64,000 bases of DNA, taken from the NCBI RefSeq assembly GCF_004341165.1, contig NZ_SLZR01000004.1, positions 124,001 through 188,000 of the forward strand, written 5' to 3'. Under the pieces are notes generated by a model that saw only the letters and a list, made by a program, of their open reading frames with translations, searched no databases and was not told where the DNA came from. Positions within the stretch are counted from its first letter, which is position 1. Every line of letters starts with the position of its first letter. Below, piece after piece: positions 27,757-35,423 of this stretch. The DNA is from Reinekea marinisedimentorum (GTDB lineage: Bacteria > Pseudomonadota > Gammaproteobacteria > Pseudomonadales > Natronospirillaceae). The position numbers were made by a program, and so were the translations under genes.

Positions 27757-27825
27757 TGTCCCTGCGGGCCCAAATTTCCTGAGCTTCTCCTCTTTGGGGA
27801 GGTTCCGTTTACGTGTGAGAAAATT

Positions 27826-28572
27826 ATGCAACCTATTTTAGCCATAGCATTGCGCGCTGCTCAAAGCGCTGCCGATAAACTCAACTACACCGTTTTGAAC
27901 ATTCTGTCCTTAACAGCAGATGGTGATTCCCGCATGGATGTGTTCAACAAATCTATCGAGGACGCCGCCTGGCGTGCCCGTAAGACCATCCGTAATGCCC
28001 ACACCCAACACCACATTGATTCCGTACAGCTTGGCCTGGAAGAAAGCCGCGACTGGGACCGACAATCACGCTGGGTAATTGATGTAGCTTGTGGCGAAGA
28101 AAACCTGCGTAACGGCCTGCCCGGTTTTGTTGTAAACGTCGCGCTTTACACCAAAGACAAGATCGACTGTGTCGCCATTGTTGACCCGATGACCGGCGAT
28201 TACATGACGGCCTTTAAAGGCCGTGGCGTTCAGTTCTCGGACAAGCGTGTTCGCGTTGAAGCTGCGCCATTGAAAGAAGCTATCTGCGCCATCGAAACCA
28301 AAGACATTCATGTTCTGAGCAATTGGCATCAAAAAGTAAAAGCGCTGCGCGTATCTGGCTGTGCACTGCAAAACTTTGTTAACTTGGCCGCCGGTCGCAT
28401 CAATATCGCCGTTGCCCAAAATATGTCACCGTCAGATATGGCCAGCGCCATGCTGATTGCACAGGAATCCGGTGCGCTGACCGGCGATGCTAATGGCCGC
28501 CCGGTTAAAATGGACAAAGGCGAACTGATGGCCGCAGCACCAAAGCTGTTTAAGCAGCTGATGGCGCGATAA
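27826..28572 (+). CDS. suhB: SuhB homologue with altered inositol-monophosphatase motif
   Basis: 248 residues of the inositol monophosphatase fold in the position of suhB (divergent from trmJ). E. coli SuhB is both a phosphatase and a partner of NusA in rRNA antitermination. Here the key motif WVIDPLDGT reads WVIDVACGE: D86 is kept, but the second metal-ligand Asp is C89 and the catalytic Thr is E91. The glutamates at E72-E73 (LEES) and an Asp equivalent to the WD motif (SPSDMAS) remain. Catalysis is therefore probably lost or changed while the fold is retained (VAIVDPMTGDYMTAFKGRG). ATG at 27826 aligns with the family start; a longer frame to 27688 lies in the leader. Confidence 0.85.
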   Translation: MQPILAIALRAAQSAADKLNYTVLNILSLTADGDSRMDVFNKSIEDAAWRARKTIRNAHTQHHIDSVQLGLEESRDWDRQSRWVIDVACGEENLRNGLPGFVVNVALYTKDKIDCVAIVDPMTGDYMTAFKGRGVQFSDKRVRVEAAPLKEAICAIETKDIHVLSNWHQKVKALRVSGCALQNFVNLAAGRINIAVAQNMSPSDMASAMLIAQESGALTGDANGRPVKMDKGELMAAAPKLFKQLMAR

Positions 28573-28609
28573 ACCCAACTCCGCCCAGACACAACTGAGT
28601 ACAGCCCCA

Positions 28610-29674
28610 ATGCAAGCAATCGATATTTATGCCGGTAGTGAAGCCTACCGGCACATTGAACAGCACGGCTTAAAACCGGAACACACCCGCATGATTATCG
28701 GTGCATCCGGTGGGCCCAAGTGGTTTGTACTCAGTCATCTCGACCGCTACCTGGTAGAGCACTGGCTTCCCAAAATTCCACACAAGATAGATTTAATCGG
28801 CAGCTCAATCGGCGCATTCCGCATGGCATGCTATGCCAGTAAAGACCCGCTGCAAGCGATTAAAAACCTGGAATCGAACTACGTTAATCAACGTTACTCA
28901 GCAAAACCGACGGCTCGCGAAGTCACTCAGTCCGTTGAAGAGATGCTGGATGTCATAGCCAGCGCTGAAGACCTGCAACATCACCAGCTGCGCAAGCTGC
29001 ACATTGTTGCGGCGCGCACCAAGGGCTACTGCAGTTCAGAGAACAAGTTTGTTCAGTCACTGGGGCTGGCCGGCGTAGTTCTGGGAAATTATATGTCGCG
29101 CAATACCTTGCCGATGTGGTTCGACCGGGTCATCTTTCAGTCACCCGGTGGTGAATTACCGGTTGAAAACTGGGATAAATTTAAAACCAGCGCCATTACT
29201 CTGTGTGAAGAAAACTACCGCGATGCCCTCTTTGCCAGCGGTGCGATACCCATCGTTATAGAAGGGGTTGAAACACCCTATGGCGCACCTAAAGGCCTGT
29301 ACCGTGATGGCGGCATGGTGGATTACCACTTTGACCTACCCTTCAAACCCAAAGATGGTCTGGTACTGTACCCGCACTTTTCACCGGTCATGAAACCCGG
29401 CTGGTTTGATAAATCCATTGCCCGACGCAAAATTTCGGCACACAACTATTCGCATACTGTCGTGATTTGCCCGAGCCGGGAATTTATTGATTCGTTACCG
29501 CATCAGAAGATTCCTGACCGGAAAGACTTTGAAAAAATGACCACCGAAGCCCGCATTGACTACTGGAAAACCGCCGTAGAACAAAGCAAGCAGATTGCCG
29601 AACAGTTCGACCAGTGGCTAAGTCAGGGCGCGCCTATCTCAGCGGTCCAGCCAATAGAAGCGATTGCAAACTAA
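28610..29674 (+). CDS. Patatin-like phospholipase family protein
   Basis: 354 residues with the patatin catalytic set: oxyanion loop GASGGPKW (31-38), nucleophile elbow GSSIG with S66, and the catalytic Asp in YRDGGMVD (about 236). No signal peptide, so cytoplasmic. Patatin-like proteins hydrolyse acyl esters of phospholipids or other lipids; the actual substrate is unknown. It follows suhB by 37 bp on the same strand and may be co-transcribed. Confidence 0.85.
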   Translation: MQAIDIYAGSEAYRHIEQHGLKPEHTRMIIGASGGPKWFVLSHLDRYLVEHWLPKIPHKIDLIGSSIGAFRMACYASKDPLQAIKNLESNYVNQRYSAKPTAREVTQSVEEMLDVIASAEDLQHHQLRKLHIVAARTKGYCSSENKFVQSLGLAGVVLGNYMSRNTLPMWFDRVIFQSPGGELPVENWDKFKTSAITLCEENYRDALFASGAIPIVIEGVETPYGAPKGLYRDGGMVDYHFDLPFKPKDGLVLYPHFSPVMKPGWFDKSIARRKISAHNYSHTVVICPSREFIDSLPHQKIPDRKDFEKMTTEARIDYWKTAVEQSKQIAEQFDQWLSQGAPISAVQPIEAIAN

Positions 29675-29694
29675 AAACTGCGGCCTAATCAAGG

Positions 29695-30285
29695 CTATTG
29701 CACGGTTGCGGTAATCGACTCGAACATTTCACTGATCATCTGCTCCAGCGGCGCATCGTCGTTGGCTTTCGCATAAATACGCAGCCCGGCTATCTGCACC
29801 TGAACAAAGCGCGCCAAGTGTTCTGCGTTTTTTTCTGCAGAGATTTCACCCGCCTGTTGCGCTTCCTTAATCAATTCAGCAATTGCATCCTCAACGGATT
29901 TTAACTTTGCCTTGGCAAACTCGAGTAACTCCGCTTCATTATCCGTCAGTTCTGCCACAGTCTTAACCAGCATGCACATGGAGCTGGGGGCATCTGTTTT
30001 CGACTGAATAACCACCTGCCTAACGGTATTCTTCAGCGCCTGCAGGGGTGAGCTCGCAGCAGCACGCTGCGCGCGGAACCGGCCGATGCTCTGCTCGGCA
30101 TAATGCTCCAGCGATTCTCTAAACACCCCATCTTTACTGCCAAAAGCGGCATAGATACTGCCGGGGCGCATATCTATAGCATCCTGCAGGTTGCGCATGG
30201 ATGTTGCGTGATAACCCCGCTCCCAATAAAGATTGGTCGCTTTAGCTACAACCTGCTCACGATCAAACTTGGGACTTTTACTCAT
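29695..30285 (-). CDS. TetR/AcrR-family repressor
   Basis: 196 residues. The N-terminal helix-turn-helix is typical (ATNLYWERGYHATSMRNLQDAIDMRPGSIYAAFGSKDGVF, about 16-55), followed by an all-helical ligand domain that contains one Cys (SSMCMLVKT), a possible electrophile sensor. It is divergent from the CMD-YghU-GFA operon and three identical-type palindromes lie between, so it probably represses both itself and that operon. Confidence 0.9.
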   Translation of the reverse strand: MSKSPKFDREQVVAKATNLYWERGYHATSMRNLQDAIDMRPGSIYAAFGSKDGVFRESLEHYAEQSIGRFRAQRAAASSPLQALKNTVRQVVIQSKTDAPSSMCMLVKTVAELTDNEAELLEFAKAKLKSVEDAIAELIKEAQQAGEISAEKNAEHLARFVQVQIAGLRIYAKANDDAPLEQMISEMFESITATVQ

Positions 30286-30307
30286 GAAATTACCTATTTG
30301 AAAAAAT

Positions 30308-30387
30308 ATTTGAGCGATTGTTCAAATATAGCTTGAACGATTGTTCAAATCCAGTTAAATTAGCCCTCAAATTGAACGATTGTTCAA
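30308..30387. promoter_or_regulatory. Three tandem TetR-type operators
   Basis: Three 16-bp palindromes TTGAAC-GATT-GTTCAA: 30310-30325 (first copy reads TTGAGC and extends to a 20-bp palindrome), 30333-30348 and 30372-30387. They fill the gap between the divergent tetR and CMD genes. Start-to-start spacing is 23 and 39 bp. The same asymmetric centre GATT in all copies argues for a specific binding protein rather than chance. Confidence 0.8.
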
Positions 30388-30428
30388 TCAACAGCACAAT
30401 CCCTTAAGAATACGAGAGAGTACAAAAC

Positions 30429-30980
30429 ATGACAGATTTCACTTTTCACACTCTGGAAACAGCCCCTGAATCAGCCAAACCCGTATTGGAAGCCGCTCAG
30501 GCAAACATGGGCCGCATCCCTGGCCTGTTCGCAATCATGGCTGAATCACCAGAAATTCTGAAAGCCTACACACAACTGCAGCAGGCTTTTACCAGCACAT
30601 CTTTCGATGCCGAAGAGCTGACAGTTGTCTGGCAAACCATTAACGTAGAGCACGAATGCCACTTCTGCGTTCCGGCTCACACTGCCATTGCACATTCAAT
30701 GAATGTTGATCCGGCGTTGACCGAAGCACTGCGCAACAAAGAACCGATGCCTACGCCAAAACTTCAGGCATTGCAGGATTTAACCCTGACGCTGGTTCGC
30801 AGCCGTGGTAACGCAACCGATGCAGAACTGGAAGCCTTCTACGCAGCCGGCTACAGCCCTAAGCAGGTGCTGGAAATCATTCTCGGCCTGTCGCAAAAGG
30901 TGATCAGCAACTACGTTAACCACGTTGCTAAAACGCCGGTTGATGAAGCGTTTAAACAATTTGAATGGAGCAATAAATGA
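30429..30980 (+). CDS. Carboxymuconolactone decarboxylase-family (AhpD-like) protein
   Basis: 183 residues with the AhpD/CMD active-site motif E76-C77-x2-C80-x3-H84 (ECHFCVPAH), typical of peroxidase-linked or thiol-relay members. It starts the operon facing tetR and its stop overlaps the next ATG (ATGA at 30977-30980). With a glutathione transferase-like protein and a GFA-type protein next to it, a role in reactive electrophile or peroxide removal is likely. Confidence 0.85.
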   Translation: MTDFTFHTLETAPESAKPVLEAAQANMGRIPGLFAIMAESPEILKAYTQLQQAFTSTSFDAEELTVVWQTINVEHECHFCVPAHTAIAHSMNVDPALTEALRNKEPMPTPKLQALQDLTLTLVRSRGNATDAELEAFYAAGYSPKQVLEIILGLSQKVISNYVNHVAKTPVDEAFKQFEWSNK

Positions 30981-31831
30981 GCAAAGACTATGTACCTGCC
31001 GAAGTCTGGAGTCTCGACTCCGGCAACGGCGGTGAATGGGCGGGTGTAAACCGCCCTGTTTCCGGCGCGACCCATGAAAAGGCTCTGCCTGTGGGTCAGC
31101 ACCCTTTCCAGTTGTACTCTATGGGCACGCCGAATGGTCAGAAGGTGACCATTATGTTTGAAGAGTTACTCGCCCTTGGTAAAAACGCTGAGTACGATGC
31201 CTACCTGATTAAAATCATGGAAGGCGACCAGTTCTCTTCAGGCTTTGTCGACATTAACCCGAACTCCAAAATCCCTGCCCTGGTCGATCATTCCGGTGCA
31301 GAGCCGATTGAGGTGTTCGAATCCGGCTCTATTCTGGTTTACCTGGCCGAAAAGTTTGGTGCTTTTTTACCGGAAGACACCGTTCAGAGAACCAAAACAC
31401 TGAACTGGCTGTTCTGGCTGCACGGTTCAGCGCCCTTCCTAGGTGGCGGCTTCGGGCACTTCTACGCCTATGCACCGGAAAAGTTTGAATACCCAATCAA
31501 CCGCTACACCATGGAAGTAAAGCGCCAGCTGGATGTACTCGATAAGCACCTGGCGAAAAACCGCTTCCTGGCCGGTGACGAATACACCATTGCCGACATC
31601 GCCACCTGGCCGTGGTATGGCAATCTGGTGATCTATAACGGCTACGATGCCGCTAAATTCCTGTCCGTACATGAATATACCCATGTTGTGCGCTGGGCTA
31701 ATGAAATTGCCGAACGCGAACCCGTTCAGCGTGGCCGTATCGTCAACAAAATCCGTGGCGAAGAATGGGAACAGCTGGCGGAACGACACAAAGCGGAAGA
31801 CATTACCGAAGTTCTTAATAAAAAAAGTTGA
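30977..31831 (+). CDS. YghU-type glutathione transferase / disulfide-bond oxidoreductase
   Basis: 284 residues. The thioredoxin-like N-domain follows an extended N-terminal arm (LPVGQHPFQLYSMGTPNGQKVTIMFEEL), with SKIPALVDH and ESGSILVYLAEKFG binding glutathione, then an alpha-helical GST C-domain (FLAGDEYTIADIATWPWYG). This pattern is that of YghU, which binds two glutathiones and reduces disulfides and hydroperoxides. Overlaps the CMD gene by 4 bp and precedes the GFA gene by 9 bp. Confidence 0.9.
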   Translation: MSKDYVPAEVWSLDSGNGGEWAGVNRPVSGATHEKALPVGQHPFQLYSMGTPNGQKVTIMFEELLALGKNAEYDAYLIKIMEGDQFSSGFVDINPNSKIPALVDHSGAEPIEVFESGSILVYLAEKFGAFLPEDTVQRTKTLNWLFWLHGSAPFLGGGFGHFYAYAPEKFEYPINRYTMEVKRQLDVLDKHLAKNRFLAGDEYTIADIATWPWYGNLVIYNGYDAAKFLSVHEYTHVVRWANEIAEREPVQRGRIVNKIRGEEWEQLAERHKAEDITEVLNKKS

Positions 31832-31840
31832 GGAAAATCT

Positions 31841-32254
31841 ATGAGCTATCCAGTTGAAGGTTCCTGCCAGTGTGGTCAGGTAACATTTAAGATTCATGAA
31901 GCGCCTAAAATGGTCATCGCCTGCCACTGCAAAGAGTGCCAAAAGCTGGCGACTGCTCCCTACAGCGTCACTGCTGTTATCGACTACGACAAAATTGAAT
32001 TCAGTGGCGAACTGAAAGAATGGAGTCGACCTGCCGATAGCGGTAACACCAGCACAGCAGCTTTTTGCCCGGATTGCGGTAACCGCCTCTACCACTACAA
32101 CCCTGCGGATAAAGCAACGCTGAAACTGAAGTTAAAGCCAGTGGGCCTTAAAGATGACGCGTTTTACAAACCAACGGTTCATGTCTGGACTGATGAAAAG
32201 CAAAACTGGGTAGAAATTCCTGAAGGCGTAAAAACCTTCGCCAAGCAGCCCTGA
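31841..32254 (+). CDS. GFA-family (glutathione-dependent formaldehyde-activating-like) zinc protein
   Basis: 137 residues with the GFA zinc-binding cysteines: C9 and C11 (GSCQCGQV), C28, C30 and C33 (ACHCKECQ), and CPDCGN near the C-terminus. The family was named from S-(hydroxymethyl)glutathione synthase, but most members have no proven reaction. Third gene of the TetR-controlled operon, with an AGGA ribosome site. Confidence 0.88.
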   Translation: MSYPVEGSCQCGQVTFKIHEAPKMVIACHCKECQKLATAPYSVTAVIDYDKIEFSGELKEWSRPADSGNTSTAAFCPDCGNRLYHYNPADKATLKLKLKPVGLKDDAFYKPTVHVWTDEKQNWVEIPEGVKTFAKQP

Positions 32255-32271
32255 TAAGCACAACCCCCTTT

Positions 32272-32295
32272 GGCCGGAATGTTTCTTTTCCGGCC
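32272..32295 (+). terminator. Hairpin after the GFA gene
   Basis: Perfect 8-bp arms GGCCGGAA and TTCCGGCC lie 18 bp after the GFA stop. No clear T run follows, so it may be a weak or rho-assisted terminator. Confidence 0.45.
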
Positions 32296-32363
32296 CGGCT
32301 TAACGCCATTCAGATTAAGTTCAGCCTCCGCATTGCATAGTTAATGCAAAAGGAGGTGAGCTT

Positions 32364-33239
32364 ATGTTTTTGAACGACCAATCTTTTCAGCCTGTCAGCG
32401 TATTCCGGTTTGGAGCCGCCAGCTCCCTGCTACTCGCCGTTTTTGCACTGAGTGGCTGCTACGTGGAGGTTGGCCCGAACCCATCGGCTTACTATGACAC
32501 GGAAGTTAATTACTCGACTGATATCACCGACTTCAGCACAAAGTATCTGGTTCTGACCGCTGTCACACCTTTGGCGTTAGCGATGGAAGCCCCCGAGATG
32601 ATCGCGGACCCTGATGATTACACAGCACCCAGAAGCGTTCAGCGTGCCGTGGTCACAGAAACGACCTACACCTATCTGTATGACGATTGGTATTGCGATG
32701 CCGGCGGCTACACGGAGATTGAAGCCGAAGCCGATACAACCAGCTACTCAGATGGCTTTACTTATGTCGATATTCAGTTGAGCAGTGAATCCCACAACTG
32801 TACCGGTTGGTCGAAAGGCACGGCCTATATGGTCAATAGCGATCTGTTCTATGACGTTTATGGCTGGTATGACGACTGGCAAAACAAAATTGATTCCGTT
32901 AATGGCGCTCTCAGCGGCGAGCTGGTCACCAGCTTTAGCGGAAAAGCCATTGATTACAGCCACCTGGATGTCACCATCAATGATATTTCACCCAACGATT
33001 ACGCGATTCAGGTAAGGGCTGATTTAGCACTGGACTACGACTGGGATTTTGAATACGCCAAGCTGACAACGAGCAGCACCTTACACTGGTACCGCTACGA
33101 TTCTCACCCGCATCAGGGCAAGGTACGCATCAGCGACGGTCACACCTGGGTAACCCTTCGCTTTGACGCCGGCGGTGTATGGCGCGAAGACAGCAGTTAC
33201 CACGACAGTTACTACAGCTGGTATGAGCTGGGCTATTAA
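32364..33239 (+). CDS. Hypothetical lipoprotein
   Basis: 291 residues, not recognised. A signal sequence with lipobox LSGC (Cys about 32) suggests an outer- or inner-membrane lipoprotein. The mature part is rich in Tyr, Asp, Ser and Trp with alternating beta-like stretches and no detectable repeat or enzyme motif; the end is HDSYYSWYELGY. A near-perfect ribosome site (AAGGAGGTGAGC) precedes the ATG, so expression may be high. Single gene, isolated by hairpins on both sides. Confidence 0.7.
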   Translation: MFLNDQSFQPVSVFRFGAASSLLLAVFALSGCYVEVGPNPSAYYDTEVNYSTDITDFSTKYLVLTAVTPLALAMEAPEMIADPDDYTAPRSVQRAVVTETTYTYLYDDWYCDAGGYTEIEAEADTTSYSDGFTYVDIQLSSESHNCTGWSKGTAYMVNSDLFYDVYGWYDDWQNKIDSVNGALSGELVTSFSGKAIDYSHLDVTINDISPNDYAIQVRADLALDYDWDFEYAKLTTSSTLHWYRYDSHPHQGKVRISDGHTWVTLRFDAGGVWREDSSYHDSYYSWYELGY

Positions 33240-33246
33240 AGGCAGA

Positions 33247-33304
33247 TACTCATTAGGGATTAAGGTATTCACTAGGGATTTAAGGTATTCACTAGAGTTT
33301 TAAA
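33247..33304. repeat. Three short imperfect tandem repeats
   Basis: About 19-20 bp units of the form TATTCACTAGGGATTTAAGG occur three times in a row with a few changes, directly after the lipoprotein stop codon. Confidence 0.6.
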
Positions 33305-33310
33305 TAGTAA

Positions 33311-33338
33311 AAAGCCCGGAGCTATATGCCCGGGCTTT
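33311..33338. terminator. Bidirectional intrinsic terminator
   Basis: AAAGCCCGG and CCGGGCTTT arms around a 10-nt loop, with T/A runs on both sides, between the convergent lipoprotein and MBL-fold genes. Confidence 0.8.
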
Positions 33339-33424
33339 ATTCCCTGCTTACGAACCAGGGGGTCTTTCTTAGCCTTATCGGTCGTATAGGGCTGAAAGCC
33401 CTAAACCTGAATCAGTTACCCACA

Positions 33425-34294
33425 TCATAGTACATTTAATGGAATTTTCAGGTAGCGGGTGCCGTTATCTTCAGCCGGGGGCATTTCACCGGCCCGCATG
33501 TTGATTTGCACCGATGGCAGAATCAACACTGGCATGGCCAGGGTTGCATCCCGTTCGGTACGCATCTTCACGAACTCCTGCAGGCTGATATTTTGGTTCA
33601 CATGAATATTGGCCTCACGCTGTTCCTTAACGGTTGTCAGATACTTGTACTCCCGCCCGTTAGGCGCGTAGTCATGACACATATACAGCTTGGTATCGTC
33701 CGGTAATTGCAGAATACGATGAATAGAATTGAACAGGGTGTTGGCATCGCCACCGGGGAAGTCACAGCGGGCGGTGCCCTGGTCTGGCATGAAGAGGGTA
33801 TCGCCCACAAAGGCAAGCTCGTTTTCAACAACGTACGTAGAACAGGCTGGCGTATGGCCAGGCGTATGCATGACATAAGCCTGCAGGTTACCAATGCTGA
33901 AGGTATCACCTTCAGACAGTTTGACATCAAACTGTGAACCATCGGTGCTGAATGACTCTTCGGCATTGAAGATCGACTTAAAGGTTTCCTGAACAATGGT
34001 AATGTGATCACCAATGGCCACCTTGCCACCGAGCTTCTGTTTGATGTACGGCGCGGCAGAAAGGTGATCGGCATGCACATGGGTTTCCAGCTGCCACTGC
34101 AGCGTTAAGCCGGCATCCTGAACATAGGCGATAACCTCATCGGCAGATTGGGTATCGGTTCGGCCGGATTTAGGATCGTAATTCAGCACCGAATCAAAAA
34201 TGGCCGCCTGCATTGTTTCCGGATCATGCAACACGTGGGTATAGGTAAAGGTCGCCTGATCGAAAAAGGTTTTAACGACTGCTTTGGATGACAT
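33425..34294 (-). CDS. MBL-fold hydrolase, persulfide dioxygenase-like
   Basis: 289 residues of the metallo-beta-lactamase fold with HVHADH (H72, H74, D76, H77), PGHTPACSTYVV and GDTLFMPDQGTARCDFPGG, features of the ETHE1/Blh persulfide dioxygenase group, which oxidises glutathione persulfide to sulfite. It has no fused rhodanese, but a DUF442 sulfurtransferase and YeeE/YedE transporters lie next to it, the set known from BigR-controlled sulfide-detoxification operons. Ribosome site GGAGAGAG precedes the ATG. Confidence 0.85.
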   Translation of the reverse strand: MSSKAVVKTFFDQATFTYTHVLHDPETMQAAIFDSVLNYDPKSGRTDTQSADEVIAYVQDAGLTLQWQLETHVHADHLSAAPYIKQKLGGKVAIGDHITIVQETFKSIFNAEESFSTDGSQFDVKLSEGDTFSIGNLQAYVMHTPGHTPACSTYVVENELAFVGDTLFMPDQGTARCDFPGGDANTLFNSIHRILQLPDDTKLYMCHDYAPNGREYKYLTTVKEQREANIHVNQNISLQEFVKMRTERDATLAMPVLILPSVQINMRAGEMPPAEDNGTRYLKIPLNVL

Positions 34295-34318
34295 AATCTC
34301 TCTCCTTCTAATCTTTAT

Positions 34319-34334
34319 ATTAGAATTTTCTAAT
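34319..34334. promoter_or_regulatory. Putative BigR-like operator 1
   Basis: Palindrome ATTAGAATTTTCTAAT, core ATTAG-N6-CTAAT, 25 bp upstream of the MBL gene within an AT-rich promoter. The same core recurs upstream of the YeeE/YedE pair. BigR, an ArsR-family persulfide-sensing repressor, binds AT-rich palindromes at such genes; no bigR is encoded in the window. Confidence 0.55.
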
Positions 34335-34554
34335 TTAGATATAGCATAATCTGTGTTTTTATTTATGCAAGCCTTATTAATTATTTATTTTAAATACTAG
34401 TATAAAGATGAAACAAGCTGATTAATTAGGTTGAATCTGGCGTCAATAAGCGCCATAACAGTTTAGCTGGTGTTTAAGCAAACCCTGACTGAATACCAAA
34501 CCGAACGGTAACCTGAAATAACGAAAACTAACCTGAACCACGATGGAGAGACCT

Positions 34555-34881
34555 ATGAGCTGGACACAAATCGCCGACAAATTTTTTGTTAATGGCCAGA
34601 TCGATGCTGCAGATGTTGCCGCAGCAAAAGAAGCGGGTATTGAATTAATTGTCTGTAATCGCCCGGATGGCGAAGAAGCCAATCAACCGCCACATGCACA
34701 GCTGAAAGCGCTGGCAGAAGAAGCCGGTATTGAATTCACCTACCTGCCAATGCGCGATCTGAACGTACTGCCCGAGGCTGTTGAAGGCTTAAAGGCTGTG
34801 CTGGCGCAGGATAAAAAAGTGCTGGCTTACTGCCGCAGCGGCCGCCGCAGCTCCGTGCTGTTCGAAGCAGCGGTAGTGTGA
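34555..34881 (+). CDS. DUF442/TIGR01244-type sulfurtransferase
   Basis: 108 residues of the phosphatase-like DUF442 fold with the active-site loop YCRSGRRSS (C93), resembling dual-specificity phosphatase P-loops but acting as a persulfide carrier (rhodanese-like) in BigR operons. Start at 34555 is chosen because GGAGAG lies seven bases upstream; an earlier in-frame ATG at 34543 overlaps that site. Divergent from the MBL gene and followed by a repeat-rich gap before the transporters. Confidence 0.85.
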   Translation: MSWTQIADKFFVNGQIDAADVAAAKEAGIELIVCNRPDGEEANQPPHAQLKALAEEAGIEFTYLPMRDLNVLPEAVEGLKAVLAQDKKVLAYCRSGRRSSVLFEAAVV

Positions 34882-34893
34882 GGCGCGTTGGAC

Positions 34894-34942
34894 GTTAGAT
34901 GTTAGATGTTAGATGTTAGATGTTAGATGTTAGATGTTGAAT
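34894..34942. repeat. Heptanucleotide tandem repeat
   Basis: Six perfect copies of GTTAGAT (34894-34935) plus one variant GTTGAAT, 12 bp after the DUF442 stop codon. A likely variable-number tandem repeat; it lies outside any recognised gene. Confidence 0.9.
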
Positions 34943-34950
34943 ATGGGTGG

Positions 34951-35334
34951 TCCGGCATCCCGGCGTCAAACCCTACATGTAATGTAGTAGCTCAGACTCG
35001 ATCTGACAGGTTTTAAAGCAAGCAGAGACTTGATCTGACAACCCATATTACTCATTTCTGGCCCTTTTCGAGTTTGAAAGTGGCAATTGGAAATGATTCT
35101 GTCGGCCTAAAGGCGCGACCTACAGAGTGACCGAAATGTGCAGGCTGAGTAGGGTTTTGTAGGTCGGGGCTTTAGCCCGACAAATATAGAAAAGTCAGAT
35201 AAAACACGAAACTATCCAGTAATGAGTTAACGCTCGAAAGCTAGACTTGCCAAGCCTAGTACAGCCTCTTGGCCAAAACTGTCAGATTAAGTCTAAGCTA
35301 CTATGCATATAACTTCTAACGCCGGGATGCCGGA
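34951..35334. repeat. Mirror-symmetric intergenic repeat element
   Basis: Perfect 16-bp terminal inverted repeats (TCCGGCATCCCGGCGT at 34951-34966, its complement at 35319-35334). Further inside, a 24-bp segment at 34986-35009 recurs inverted at 35279-35302 with three mismatches, and its core AGACTYGATCTGACA recurs directly at 35026-35040. At the centre two REP-like units face each other: GTCGGCCTAAAGGCGCGACC (35101-35120) and TGTAGGTCGGGGCTTTAGCC (35158-35177). No open frame of note. It looks like a non-autonomous mobile or REP/BIME-type repeat. Confidence 0.75.
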
Positions 35335-35423
35335 TAACGTCTTACATCTAAAGCCACGCGCTACCATCCGGTACTTCCCCTAAAAAACCATTTCCCCCTT
35401 GCATTTCTCCGCTTTATCGCCAC

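Noticed and set aside
27688-27825. N-terminal extension of suhB by 46 codons
   Set aside because: Homologues start at the ATG at 27826; the extension covers the boxA-like leader and is rich in unrelated residues.
30344-30352. TTCAAATCC resembling a tRNA T-loop
   Set aside because: No acceptor or anticodon stems around it; it is part of a TetR-type operator.
31439-32095. 218-codon frame antisense to the YghU and GFA genes
   Set aside because: Both sense genes have clear family motifs; the antisense product is low-complexity Phe/Val-rich, as expected of a shadow.
33389-33404. AGGGCT-GAA-AGCCCT hairpin as a terminator of the MBL gene
   Set aside because: No T run on the minus strand; the stronger hairpin at 33311-33338 explains termination.
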